Source of the DNA: Metridium senile
Lineage: Eukaryota; Cnidaria; Anthozoa; Actiniaria; Metridiidae
DNA: 64,000 nt
NCBI GenBank assembly: GCA_949775045.1
Contig: OX459099.1
Coordinates: 5,625,067-5,689,066 of the forward strand
Direction of reading: 5' to 3'
Each line of letters opens with the position of its first letter. The first letter of the stretch is position 1. Positions 1-11,570 of this stretch are shown here, piece after piece. The notes below the pieces were generated by a model that saw nothing but the letters and a program-made list of their open reading frames with translations, was not told the DNA's origin and did not search any database. A program made the translations under genes and the position numbers.

Positions 1-639
1 TTTAATAAACGATCTTTACAAGAGGGGAGAGGTAGTGATCAGTGAGGAGGGAGAAATACTATTAAAAAAAACTCAAAATAGACGGAGAGATGGGAGAAAT
101 CACTAAACGTGCGAATAGTGAAGAGAGAGAATATCTAAAATAATTGGCGAGATGGCAGAAAAAGTTAGGAAAACTAGGGAGAATGGATATTTCAGTGTCC
201 CTCTTTCGATTACTGAACGGGGACATAAAAAAGATATTTGAAAATATATCAATTGCAAACATTAGCTTGCGCCAGAATAATGAAATATACTTACTTATAA
301 ATTGCTATTTCGTCGAGGAATCGTTTTCGCTGTTCAGACGTAGAATCCTCACAGAGTTTCTGTGGAAAAAAAAAATGAAAAAAGTGAAATTAAACCTTCG
401 AGAAAGCGAAACAATATTACAAACGTTATTCAAAATATATAGTTTTTTTGCACTTAAATGGCTACCTTGCACTTAAATGCAGTTTCCTACACTATGGTTT
501 ATATAAAATGAAATAATTGATTACCCTAGTCATTCTGAAGAGGCTTTCTCATTTATCACTCGCCTATAATTGGTTAAGGTTATGCAGCGAATAATTAAGT
601 TATCATGATCATATTCACTATCAGAAATTTAATTTAAAT

Positions 640-812
640 GAAATAATTTTATCTATTTAAGTACTATTTATATTTCCATGTTTATTTTTTCTATATAATT
701 CAATATATTTCTATAATTTTCATACGTTTTTTACATGAGCCTCTGGCTCGGATGTAAGGGCGACCTTATCCCACGTTATGACTTTAATAAATTGATTGAT
801 TAATTGAAGTTA
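640..812 (+). repeat. Retroposon 3' end with ATTG-type tail
   Basis: An AT-rich segment ends in a TTTAATAAATTGATTGATTG-like tail. An inverted copy lies at about 5405-5590, with the same order of landmarks (a CTGGCT-containing stretch, a GGTCGCCCTTA/AAGGGCGACC stretch, then the ATTG tail). Two copies ending in a short simple repeat suggest the 3' end of a non-LTR retroposon. No coding part is present. Confidence 0.5.
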
Positions 813-942
813 TACCGTTTCACTTGATCTATTTTAAAATATTAATCCGTTGAAACTGTAGTTCTAACAACCTACAATGCATAATACAATTTCCTAAAAG
901 TACACAGACACAAAATTAATATATTAAATAATTATAGACGAA

Positions 943-1078
943 GGGCTAAAGCTCGAAACGTCAGTCAAGTTAAGTCAACATTTTTTACGGTGTTACAAAT
1001 TTCATTATATTACCTATCGTTTATATCAAACACCGACGCAGCCTATACTAGTTTACTCGCTAGTTTCCATTTATTAAT
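943..1078 (+). repeat. Dispersed palindrome-headed repeat family, copy 1
   Basis: The copy begins with a GACGAAGGG...GCTCGAAACGTC head, then a TTCATTATATTACCTATCG block, and ends ACTAGTTTACTCGCTAGTTT. Related copies lie at 20121-20155 (partial), 24971-25115 and 52035-52230. The head is self-complementary in the 52 kb copy. Coding capacity is absent, and the class of element is not recognised. Confidence 0.6.
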
Positions 1079-1097
1079 AATAATGATAATAATGTTT

Positions 1098-1293
1098 ACA
1101 GTGCGGACACACTAACTGGGCCCACCTGAACAAAACTGCATTACAACCGATATCAAAACTACGAACACTTGATTTATTAAAAAGCGCCAAAACCTTGTAC
1201 AAAAGTATCATCCGAGTTATTAACACTGATTGGTTTAGTCAGATTTTATCGGGAATCGATTGTCTGTGGGCCCAGTTACTGTGTCCGCACTGT
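1098..1293. mobile_element. MITE with GTGCGGACAC terminal inverted repeats
   Basis: Roughly 196 bp bounded by ACAGTGCGGACACA and its reverse complement, with a second inner pair around GGGCCCA. Short, non-coding and with good terminal inverted repeats, it fits a non-autonomous DNA transposon. Confidence 0.7.
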
Positions 1294-1366
1294 TATACTT
1301 GTATTGCACATAGTTAACATTTGAATTATTACAAATTTCATTATATTATTACCTATCATTTGATTT

Positions 1367-1626
1367 ATGATCAAATGCACATGGATATTTTGGAATTGTA
1401 AGTGTCGTCTGGGGTTAAAACTTACGTTTTGTTTTTAAATGGCTTCCGTGCAGTGACATGGGTTTCCGACTTTTAAATAATTGATGTTTAATACTTATAT
1501 TAAGCATTTTAACATTTGAAATATGATCAAATGCGCATGGATATTTTGAAAATTAAGTGTCGTCTGGGGTTAAAATTTACGTTTTGTTTTTAAATGGCTT
1601 CCGTGCAGTGACATGGGTTTCCGACT
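1367..1626. repeat. Two tandem copies, period 156 bp
   Basis: The blocks at 1367-1471 and 1523-1626 are near-identical. Each contains GTCGTCTGGGGTTAAAA and ends at GGGTTTCCGACT. They are separated by about 50 bp. No reading frame spans them. Confidence 0.75.
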
Positions 1627-1794
1627 ATTAAAAGGTTTTCTGTCAAAGGAATCAGATGTCGTACCTTGATGATTACTTTTGTCTTTCTCATTCCGGGAAC
1701 AATTCTTGTTGCATCACCCTTATAGACCTACAAAACGAACACGCGACATTGATGATCATTGTGATATTTAATTTTAAACATTTTATGCAGAAAC

Positions 1795-2140
1795 TTGAAT
1801 GATGATGATGGCGATGATTATGGCGATGAAGTTGAACGTTTATGGTGACGAGTTGTTGATCAATGATCATGATCAAGATTATGACAAGCGATGTTTTTGC
1901 TGGCGATGATGACAATAACGATGCATGCATGACGATGAGTGAATACATGCAGGAATAATAATGATGATGATGATGATGATGATTAAAATAACAATGGCAA
2001 TCAGTATGATCATTAATAAGACAGATGATGATACATGAAAACGATGACCGCAGAGAGTCACGATGATGATCGTCATGATCACGATATTGATGATAACGAC
2101 GACAACAACGATAATGATGATGACAATGATCATGAAGATA
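1795..2140. repeat. GAT-rich microsatellite
   Basis: Imperfect GATGAT/GACGAT repeats directly downstream (minus sense) of the kinase exon at 2182-2267, so they are intronic. Open frames across this stretch (poly-His, poly-Ile) are by-products of the repeat. Confidence 0.8.
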
Positions 2141-2181
2141 GTAAAATACGCCGATGTCAGTGCCGGGTTCTCCATCCATAC

Positions 2182-2267
2182 CTTTCCAAACCATCCTGAA
2201 CCAAGCTCAGTTCCATAGGTCAGTTTCTCTCTTGGAAACAAGAATTTGTATTGCAGCATATGTTGAT
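2182..2267 (-). CDS. Kinase exon 4: glycine-rich loop
   Basis: The exon opens after TTTTCCCCAG and closes before GTATGG. Its first two bases complete an Asp codon with the last base of exon 3. It encodes 28 further residues ending GSGWFGK, the nucleotide-binding loop. Confidence 0.75.
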
Positions 2268-5200
2268 CTGGGGAAAACGAGATCTTCATTACTAAAAAAC
2301 CTCCCACAAATCCTCTTCCTTTTCGTCTGTGTTTAATTAACTTCCTAGCTCTGTTAAACTTTCATAACGATCAATCCAACACATTCAATCACGAATGATA
2401 TCATTTAAGGTGACTGGCTACTTTTGAACGCCTTTGAAAATTCGATTCGAGTCCTTGATGTGCGCGCACAGAAACCGCTGAATAAAATACAAAATTTTAT
2501 TTAGGAACCATACACGTTTTGAGCGTCAACAGGGCAAAACCATCGAATTTTGCACGGGGCTCCATACTTTCGTTATGCTTAGTTGAAAGAACCTAATAAA
2601 ATCTACGTTATATCAAAGTTTTTCAAAAAGTTAATTTTTCTAACGTACTAAAAAATTGATTTTCGTAGGATTTTTTGTCCGACTTCATCCGAGCTTTGAA
2701 GCACTTAAAGGACAAAATATGACAGATCAAGACATTTCTTTGTCTTTTATTCAAAACCATCCATATTGTATTTTAGAATGATTCATTACCCGGCATTTGT
2801 GTTTGATATAGTATGGAAAAAAACCCTATTTTCTTATGAGTTGTGATTTTTTTCATATCGCTTCCGTTTTCGCGTAGGCATCCATTAAATGCTGATTATC
2901 TCGAAAACAAGCTCGTGACACCCCAATTTTGCTTTCATATTTGAAATCAGCATTTTCATCATTTTCATCAGAAATTTCACATTAAAAAATCGTAGTTTGA
3001 AGAAAAGTTTAACATTATTTCCAAAAATAGTCAGTCACCTTAAGTGTCTTTGACCATTGAAACAAACTAAGGGAGCAATCATCGAAACACAAAATGTGAG
3101 CCAAGATGTGCGAGCATGAGAATATGCCCAAAATCATTAAAGAATAAAATGTTTTCCCAGCTATGATTTACGCGTCATTGCCAAATGAAAACATTCACAA
3201 TAAATTTACCTTTTTCGTCTGTTTGTCCGTCTGCATCTAATGGTCGATAAGCCAATGGTTTCACATTGCCGTCTGTTTTGTCTGTAGCCTCCATTATTGG
3301 ATTGGAAAAACCGAGGATAAATTGATCTTCTTTTACTTCATCATTTTTCATAGTCGAGTATTGGTCTTGATGATAAAACTACAAAAAATAAAGAATGAAA
3401 AAACCCATGAAGTTTCAACGAAAAGCGCAGATTATTTGAGGATCGAATGTTGTTGTTTTCGCCATATTGGCGCGTTTGTGTAGCGCGCGCAAATCCAAGG
3501 AAAACTTTTCAGAAAACCTTGTTAACATGCAAAATAACAAATATGACCTGGCAGGCACAGCAAAGCAAGCAATCTAATGTTATTTAAATAAATAAACAAC
3601 AATACTTGGAAAATGTCAAGACTTCCTTTCTTGTTCCTATTAATAGAGATTTTTCGCGTTTTCAAATTTTTTTTCTTGCGATGATCTTATTTTTTCCTTG
3701 ATGAATTCTAAAAAAAAAATAACCAGATTTAGAAATCAGTAATTTGCAGACAGAGAGATGTCAGTTTGAAAAGAAAAAAATGGCATATCCGGAACAAAAT
3801 TATAGTTCTTTTTGAAGGTACACGGACAGAAGATCGAAATGATAGATTAAAAAAAGGAACAATAAGCGAACACAATAATTGACTATCTTACCTTCAAATC
3901 GCGGCGAAAGGAAATCATCGCAGCCGTTTTAGCTCGGCTTTTTGACAACTAAAAATCCATATTCTAATACAAACTTACTCGTTGAAAATGCAAACACTTG
4001 ACTTTTTTTGAACCAATATTTCTAAGTGAGGCCGTTTTCAATTGCTTAAGATGTTGGCATTTTTTGCAGATCAGACACTAATTCTTCGTCATAACTGGTC
4101 CTTTTACTAATTTGACAGAAATATATTTTCGTTCGCCAATTCAACAAATGAACAACAAAATTTAAATGACAAAAACAAATATTCTCACATCCCCCGCAAC
4201 GGAAAATGCATCTTAGTGAAAAACATCGTCATTCTTTTTCATCTCTGTAGAGTAGACAATCCAAAAAGAGATTGTTTTGGTTATTTAAATTTTCTAAAAT
4301 GATATCCTGTACATTTATTGTTTAATTTCAGAGGTTAGCACACACAATAAGGTTATATTTGTGAAAAAGAATTGATTTAATGAAATTAAAAACCACTTTC
4401 TTGTCAAAGGCAGTAAGTGTATGAGACGATTTTTTTTTAATACGATCAAGTGGATATAAGAGGTTTGCAATTTAGAACTTAGAAAAACACGTGAATTATC
4501 CAAACACTCAAACTTTAATTTTGATTGCTGCTCTCCAATGACATTTGCTGTTTTTTAATGCTCTCCTCTTTTATCATTTTCAATTGCTTAACATTATCTT
4601 TTGTGAGTTTTCTGCCCTCTGATTTTTCATTTCCTCTAGTCTTCTTCGGGTATAACGGATGTTGAATATAACAGGTTTTCAGTCCAAAAGAAAACTTGGT
4701 GGTCGTTGTTATGTATTTCCTTTTGGTAAAATATACAATATGAGCGGCCGATCTGTAATATACATGGTATATCTCATACAGATCGGACGCGAATATTGCA
4801 TATCAATTATAAAACTCCAAAGATAGTTCTTTCATATTTTACTAAAAAAATTAAGATAAATCCGGCCGAGAAAATTTAAGTTAAAGCCTATATAATATAC
4901 AAATCAGGACGATTTTGTGTCTAATATACAAACTTCTTCACGGCTGTGATTTCTTTTGTCAATTTCACATGAATTATTAATGAGTTTTTATAAATGTAGA
5001 ATAGAGATTTTCTTGAAATGATAAGTCCATAAATGTAAAAAGTAGCCTTTTCAGACCTGGTTCTCATTATTTTTTCATTCACAGTCGTAGTTGTTATTCT
5101 TTACATTACAATATAAAAAGAGAAACAAAGACTATCCAAATCATTTTCAAAAGACATGTTTCTCAAAAAACTATTTCTAAGGTGCATTATTATATATCCT

Positions 5201-8200
5201 TTTCAAACTCGTTTTCTTATTGGTTGAGAGCACGTCATGTGGAGGGAAATAAATCTCTATAACTCCCGCGCGGGTAATAAAATATCCACGAATGTGTAAT
5301 TCATAACAAAAAAATATTTCGTAAGTAAAAAGTTTTCAAAATGGAGTGAAAACATTGAGATTCTCGGGAAACAAAACTAGCTGTTTCCCTCAGGACCAGT
5401 CATTAAGTGCTAAATATATACTTCAATCAATCAATCAATTTGTTAAAGTCATAATGTCGGATAAGGTCACCCTTATACCCAAGCCAGTGGCTCTTTTTAA
5501 AAAAAAGGTATGACAATTATATAAATATATTGAATTATACATATAGAAAATATAAACATGAAAATATAATTTAAATTACTTGGTAACATGATAGATATTC
5601 TTTACAAAAATAGACAACCTTGAGGTTATACAAAACCTCGTTTAATATTTAAGACCATGTTTAAGACCACGTACGGCAGATGATTAGATAATTGATGGTG
5701 GGCTGGGCATTTTTTTTTTTTTTTTTGTGCAGCAAGTGTTTCTTTTTTGCCCTCAAGGCTGTGCAGGATTTCTATTTCAGCTTTGCACAATATTTTGTTC
5801 AGATTTTTTAGTAGTGCATGATATTTTTTTTCAAGGTTAAAGCTGTGCTTGATACTTTTTGGGGCAACCCTACAACCCTCCATCAATAATATTGCTTTTA
5901 TCACGGGCCGCCATATTGGTTGAAACAATAGGTTAATAATAATAATAATAATAATAAACTTTATTTAAAGAAGGTTAAACAAACACTTACAAAGTGCACC
6001 AGTTTAGCAAAAGCTAATCTTCCACTGGGCCTTCTGGCATATAATATAAAATTAAAGTATAATACAGAAATGTATAAATAATACAATATAAATATAAATA
6101 TAACATATAATTTATACAATATAATACAAAACTAGATAAGTGTGCTAAATAAATAGATAACAAACATGGGAATTGCAAAAAATAAATGGTAAATATAGAA
6201 TTGGAATTTATAGATACAAGTATATAGTAATAATAGATATTGTCTTACAATGAGTGTATCTAGTAGTTTGAAATTATATACATATCTAAAAGATATTTAA
6301 ATAGTGTCTTCTTGAAGATCTTAATTGTTTCTGATGATTTAATATCCTGTGGTAAGCTATTATAGAGAGCTGCACCACTGAAGGAAAAACTATTTCTTGT
6401 AATTGATAATTTATAATTAGGTATCCATAGATTACCATTTGCTGAACTTCTGGTAATACGTTTAGACACAGTTGAAAGTAGTTTAAACATATTTTTGATA
6501 TACTCAGGAACAAGGCCATGCAGGGCTTTGTAGACCATTACAGCTAATCTAAACATGGTTCGATATTCTATTGGAAGAACAGAGGCTTGTTCAAAAAGTG
6601 GAGCTGATGGTGATAATTTAGATTTATCATAAATTAATCTTAAGAGGATCTTTTGTAACTTTAATATCCTAGAGCTATGAGGAGATGAGCCCCAGACTAT
6701 GCTGCAGTAATCGATTCTAGGCTGAAAGAAAGTTTTATAAAATAATAACCTAGCTGTAAGTGTAAGATATGATCTAATTCTGCGAAATAAAGCTATATAT
6801 TTACTAAGTGACGAAGCAACAGAGTCAATATGAGGTTTCCAAGTTAAGTAAGTAGGTTTTGAATCCCTTGGGTCCCCTGGACCTCGCTTTCATGCGTTTC
6901 AGAACGTTCGAAACAAAGGTTTTCGCTCTCATGGGAATAAACATGGCGGTTGTGTGATAAAGGCCCATAGATGGGTTTCATGACACGCATCAAATTTCTA
7001 ACTTCAAAACTATGAACTCTACAATGTTGTGCTTTTGATATCGTTTATAGCTCCTCCAATAAAGTCTTAACAAATTTTATAAAATTCCGCCATTTTGATT
7101 CAGAGGTATCAGAAAATACCTCGAAGGTACACCAACATGGCGGCGCCATACATTTAACTGTAAGCAAGGCGCAAATTGAATTGCGTATATTGTTGGCAGA
7201 AACTGTAGGATTGAGATGAAATTTGGCAATTTAACAGGGTTTGTAGTTCTCTTTCAGATAAACATAATGTCATTTTACTAGAGTGGATATAGTTTTGAAA
7301 TTAGAAAACTCATGACGTCACATAAAATCGATCTATTATCTAATACATGTAGTCCGTCCCTTATTATCATCGACAGTACAGAATACAAAATAATATCATA
7401 CAGTACAAAATACAAAATACAGTGACATATTTTGTTATAAGCATCACAATACCAACAGTTGTAAACACTACGCTGATCTATTATAATAAACAGGTTCCCA
7501 TTTAAATCTGTACTTTCCCATTTAAATCTGTACTTGTGCAAATTGTGTTGATGTGTACTAAACACACAGATCAACCAATCAGAGTATATTATTTCTGAAG
7601 GGAACTTCTCTGATTCGTTGATCTGTGTGTTTAGCACACATTAACAAAATTTGCATAAGTACAGATTTAAATGGGAAAGTACAGATTTATGGGAACCTGT
7701 TTATAATGATCTATAACTGCGAAAAGAGGAAATCTCTTTGACAGCATTTTCAAAATAGCTGGTGAATAAAAATTTTTTTTGCACATTCTTACCTTTGTAA
7801 TCCATAATGGACCTGATCGCTTGTGAAAGTAACGATAGGCCAGGACAATGATTATTGTAACTATGAGAACAGTGCATAAAACTCCAGATGCTACAATATA
7901 ACCAACTCCTGGGCCAGCATCAGAATCCTCATCAGCATTAGTATGTGTTTCCATAGTAACTGACATATTTGTTGTCGTCATGGCAGCATACCAGTTCTTT
8001 GGTAGGTTGAAAAACTGAAACAATAAAGTATAAATTTGGTGATAAAAATGTAGAAAATGACTGTTCTAATTTCAGACATGTAGGACAAAAAGCATGAAAA
8101 ATATCTGTTCATTTTTTAACCATCCTTCACAATCATATATGGCTATAGTATTCGTCCATACATCCAATTATCAAGTTGATATAAAATAGGCTACAAACTT

Positions 8201-10034
8201 CAAATCATTTTTAACAAAATAACCGTCAGAAAAATGATAAAGATTATCCATCATCGATAAATATTGGGTTATTGATTTCAAATTAATGGACCAACAATGC
8301 CCTTTGGTCTTGGAATGCACTATTCAGTATTCAACGTTTTTTTGAAATAGCTGTATATATAATTAAAAATACTTGAGATACTACACATGCTCTGATTGGC
8401 TGGCTACCATGTTTATATCAGAGGACAGAGACATACTGTCAAAATGGATAGGGGTGCTCGACAGACGATTTTAAAAATGACCCTGAGAAAGGTACGCATA
8501 AATTAACTCAGATACTGATTTCGAACTCTAAAAGGTACAACCACATTTAACATTTTTTCAATATGTTAAGTTCAAAAAGGTATGATGCCAGTTCGAGACC
8601 CTAAAAGGTACGCGAGGGTCTTATTTTCGACCCTAAAAGGTCGGTAGAGCACCCCTATCCCCCTGGGGACATACTTAGCCTTTATACACGACTTTCATAA
8701 ATGGTCGCCACTAATTATCATGATTTTTAAAATTGATGTTTTAAGAAAAAGAAAGCTGTCATATGATAGGCATTCGCCATAGCAATAACTTGCGAAAATT
8801 TGAGAAAAAACGATATAATTTGCAAGAAGCTATAAGAGTTTGAAAATTCAGAAAAACACCAAAACGAGGCATCAAAGGCCTCGGCAGAAAATTACATACA
8901 AATCTCTACATTTTTCATTGAGCATAACTTCTTCGGTATTTTAGCCAGAGCATCAAAACCTTCCAAACATGCCTATTTCAGGTGGTTCTTTCATATGACA
9001 GTGCTAAAATATGAAAATAATTGTTTACTTGAAAAATCATTTTCCGGTACATATTATGGTATTTATGAAAGTGGTCTATAAGCTATAATTTTATTAGCAA
9101 TATATAGCATATAATGTAATACAAACACTCTGGGAGCTGTACAGCCCTCGAGGAGTCAAAGAAACACTTGGCTACATACATGCCTCGTATGTGTTACTCT
9201 ACGACTTCTCTCTTGCTCTACAGCTCCCAGCGTGTTTATATATCACAGTATATGGATACACACACACACACTATTTTTTACAACAACAACAAAATGAAAA
9301 AAAATGGAGAATCTCAAAAAATAATGAGACAATAAGGACAGAAGAGTCTTGAATGCCAGAAGTGATGGTTATAAAATATACATTTACACATTTATATTTC
9401 GATTTTGTGAGTATAGTTTTATATCTAAAAAAACATTTTACTTCGAAAAAGATGATGAAAAGAAAATGATGAAAAGAAGATGCAATCTTATGTATTTTAT
9501 ATAAAATCAGAAATAAAAATTATTTTACGTTACTGTTAATCTATAAAAAGGTTCTACCTATAAATATTCAATGGGGATTTCTCCAAGTTTGATCTATTTT
9601 TAGTAACAAGATCATTGAAATTCGGGAAAGCAAGAAATGTCGATCTCAATTTTCACGATCCAAAGAATTTATGTTGAAAGATGACTTCCACTTTATAAAA
9701 TACATTTTTACAAAAAACGTATTAACGGTTAAATTAAATTACTTTTAAAACAGCTCACCCTTGCATATAAAGTATGGCTGCATGCATGCTGGTAAACATA
9801 TTACAACTACACCAGCGTTGCACGAAGATCACAAACCAAGCGTTTGGGTCGATGTTAGGAAATCATGAAATTTGATATTCTAAAGCATACTTTCCTTGTT
9901 AAAACAATAAAAGAATATTAAGAGAATTTGCTCTTATGTAGAGAAGAAAATACTTTTTTGACAGATTTACTTACGCCAAAGTTGGACGACGAGATTTGAC
10001 AAGTCGAAGTTCTTTTCAGCGTACAAACAGACAT
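2182..10034 (-). CDS. LMTK/AATYK-like transmembrane protein kinase, N-terminal part
   Basis: Four coding exons join in phase: 10034-9975, 8014-7793, 3378-3210 and 2267-2182. They encode about 179 residues before the gene runs off the left edge. The order is a short polar N-terminus, one strongly hydrophobic segment (about residues 55-76) followed by a basic RYFHKR stop-transfer, an acidic juxtamembrane stretch, and the start of a kinase domain with FPREKL then ELGSGWFGKV. The tryptophan in the glycine loop (GxGWFGKV) is the feature I associate with lemur tyrosine kinases, which also have N-terminal membrane anchors. No signal peptide is visible, so the protein could be a signal-anchor type or an upstream exon may be missing. 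The catalytic lysine, HRD and DFG motifs lie outside the window. A kinase is fairly sure; the LMTK assignment is less so. Confidence 0.65.
2405..3043. mobile_element. MITE-like element with TTAAGGTGACTG termini
   Basis: About 640 bp bounded by TTTAAGGTGACTGGCTA and an inverted TAGTCAGTCACCTTAA. It lies in the intron before the glycine-loop exon. The interior is non-coding. TTAA at both ends could be a target duplication or part of the terminal repeat. Confidence 0.6.
3210..3378 (-). CDS. Kinase exon 3: juxtamembrane region
   Basis: Bounded by TTTTTTGTAG and GTAAAT. It starts in phase 0, matching exon 2, and ends with one base of the next codon. The 56 residues are polar and acidic (YHQDQYSTMKNDEVKEDQF and onward), as expected for a cytoplasmic juxtamembrane segment. 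Confidence 0.7.
5405..5590 (-). repeat. Inverted copy of the 640-812 retroposon 3' end
   Basis: Reverse-complement match to 640-812, with CAATCAATCAATCAATTTG at its terminus and the AAGGTCACCCTTA block. It is intronic. Confidence 0.5.
5899..6963. mobile_element. TIR element interrupted by a LINE fragment
   Basis: The outer element starts TTATCACGGGCCGCCAT and ends near ATGGCGGTTGTGTGATAA, an imperfect inverted pair. The LINE 3' fragment at 5937-6858 splits it at TAGGTT, with TAGGTT on both sides as a likely target duplication. A related element at 36830-37254 is uninterrupted at this point. Confidence 0.6.
5937..6858 (-). pseudogene. 5'-truncated non-LTR retrotransposon (LINE) 3' fragment
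   Basis: Minus-strand reading runs open from about 6855 to 6260. It encodes the region downstream of a reverse transcriptase catalytic core: WKPHIDSVASSLSKY, then QPRIDYCSIVWG, then SRILKLQKILLRLIYD, then GLVPEYI, ending with SFSGAALYNSLPQDIK. This series is typical of CR1/L2/Jockey-like C-termini. The 3' end is an AATAAAG-like signal followed by a TTA microsatellite tail. The RT core and endonuclease are missing, so it is a dead 5'-truncated copy. Confidence 0.8.
7480..7712. mobile_element. Fold-back MITE in kinase intron 2
   Basis: Terminal pair ATAATAAACAGGTTCCCAT and its inverse, with a long inner inverted pair around ACACACAGATCAAC. The block CATTTAAATCTGTACTT is doubled on the left arm. 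It sits about 80 bp from the transmembrane exon. Confidence 0.7.
7793..8014 (-). CDS. Kinase exon 2: extracellular stub and membrane span
   Basis: Seventy-four codons, phase 0 at both ends, between TTGTTTCAG and GTAAGA. It contains Thr/Asn-rich sequence with NMSV and an NW pair, then the membrane span VGYIVASGVLCTVLIVTIII and the basic RYFHKR. Confidence 0.75.
8446..8660. mobile_element. MITE with GGATAGGGGTGCTC termini
   Basis: A perfect 14-base terminal pair about 215 bp apart. Inside, the motif GACCCTAAAAGGTAC recurs with variations. No coding capacity. It lies in kinase intron 1. Confidence 0.7.
9118..9250. mobile_element. Short hairpin element
   Basis: AAACACTCTGGGAGCTGTA pairs with its near-complement about 100 bp later, with an inner pair around CATACATGCC. 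Compact, non-coding hairpin in kinase intron 1. Confidence 0.55.
9975..10034 (-). CDS. Kinase exon 1 with start codon
   Basis: ATG at 10034 opens 20 codons (MSVCTLKRTSTCQISSSNFG) ending at the strong donor GTAAGTAAA, in phase 0 with exon 2. The encoded peptide is polar and cysteine-containing rather than hydrophobic, so it is not a signal peptide. It is chosen as the start because it is the only in-phase ATG exon found upstream. Confidence 0.55.
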
Positions 10035-10405
10035 CGTTTGAAACAGCAGGAGAGAAGTCGATTTGATATTAATCCTACACCACAATATTCACTCGTTTTT
10101 CCTTCGTTTTACCTTCGTTGTCTTACATCGAAATGAGCAGTCACGAGGTTTGATCGCAGGCGATTTGAAAATGTTTATAAATGTAGCTCACGAAACCAGT
10201 TGAAAACTTGTTTTCTTTGGTGTGCAGTCACGTTGCACTTCCAGCTCGGTGAAGCATACAACAACATAAGAACTCTCATCATTTTCACCCGGAAACCTTG
10301 CAAAAATTCATAACATTATCCGTTCTTGTGGAGAATTTAAAGCTGAGATCATTTAGTAAGCAAAGCCAGAAGTTTTTGACGCGGATTTGCATAAAAGTCA
10401 AGTAG

Positions 10406-10414
10406 TATATATAC
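10406..10414 (-). promoter_or_regulatory. Possible TATA box of the kinase gene
   Basis: TATATATAC reads as a TATA element on the minus strand about 370 bp before the proposed ATG. The position is compatible with a 5' UTR of about 340 bases. No transcript evidence. Confidence 0.25.
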
Positions 10415-10419
10415 AACAC

Positions 10420-11570
10420 ACAGAACCGTCGCAACTGACGGAAATGGGCCGTCGAAAAACAAAGTTCAAAAACCTTAACATTCTTACCTCTATCTTGCTG
10501 TCCTGTATTGTGGCTTCTATATTACAAATTGTTAGTATCTTTTACCGTTGAAGAATTTCCTTTTCAAAACAATTCATTTGATTCTTTGTTTGACAATTGC
10601 ACGTGACAAACAAAACTTGTTTTTCCAGTAATACTGGACTGTATGACGTTACATAAAGAACAAAAGAATGACCGCTATGTGAAGGACTGCGTGACGGAGA
10701 TCGTGAAAGGTGTTATTAAAAAGCAACAAACGTACACGAAAATATAAAAAGAAAATTAACAATAACACATAAAAATATAAAATTATCAAACAATCCTACA
10801 GATTCATTTTTCTTGAATTCTTTCAAAAATAATCACGCTTTCTAAAGAGAGATTTTGTGAACAGACACATCTGAATAAGGTCAGGTGCATTCGGAAATAA
10901 CGCAGACGAAATCGGATATCATCATATCAACAAAAGATCCTCATTGTACATTTCACCGGGGGAAAACCCCAATAATTTCCTTTACAACATTCATCACAAC
11001 CCAATCCAACCCAAATATTCAACCTTATTATATTTGAGGCATTTCTTGTTTTAAATTTTATATATTGTATTCTTCAGGGTTAGGGCGTTTTCCCATACAT
11101 GATTTAGGGCATCTCACAGTTCGGAAGTGAACGTGATGATTTTTGGCACGCTGTGAGCGATGTGCACATACATGTAAGGAACAGTAGACGACAATAATAT
11201 TAACCGTATGAAAAAGCTCAAAGACAGTTATAAAATTAATCAGCATTTAAAAATAGACCAGTTTGAAATGAACTATTTTAGAATGATCATTCACGTTAGC
11301 GCTATCTATCTATATATTTAGAACGATCAAGCTATCTATTTAGAATTATCTTTCACATTCGCGCTATCTACAGTGGCGGCGCACCTTCTGTGATGCTAAG
11401 GGAGGAGTAGCGGTTACTACCAGACATGTTTTGACGTATAATCATGTGTGTTATTTAAAAGGAGTGATGTCAGGTTCTAATTTGGGCTCACAAGATCACG
11501 CCGGTTCTCAACACAATGAGATCAATCGTGAAAAAGAAGAAAACATAAGAAAGGGGAGTAGGAAGAGAAA
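10420..11570. other. Gene-free spacer
   Basis: No exon, RNA gene or element recognised. Short open frames here lack splice signals or protein-like composition. Confidence 0.5.

Noticed and set aside
1688..2307. Long minus-strand frames with poly-His or poly-Ile
   Set aside because: They cross a GAT microsatellite. Only the first part of one (to GWFGK) is a real exon, ended by a splice donor.
6260..6556. 98-residue frame as a host gene
   Set aside because: Sequence pattern and microsatellite tail identify it as the 3' part of a LINE.
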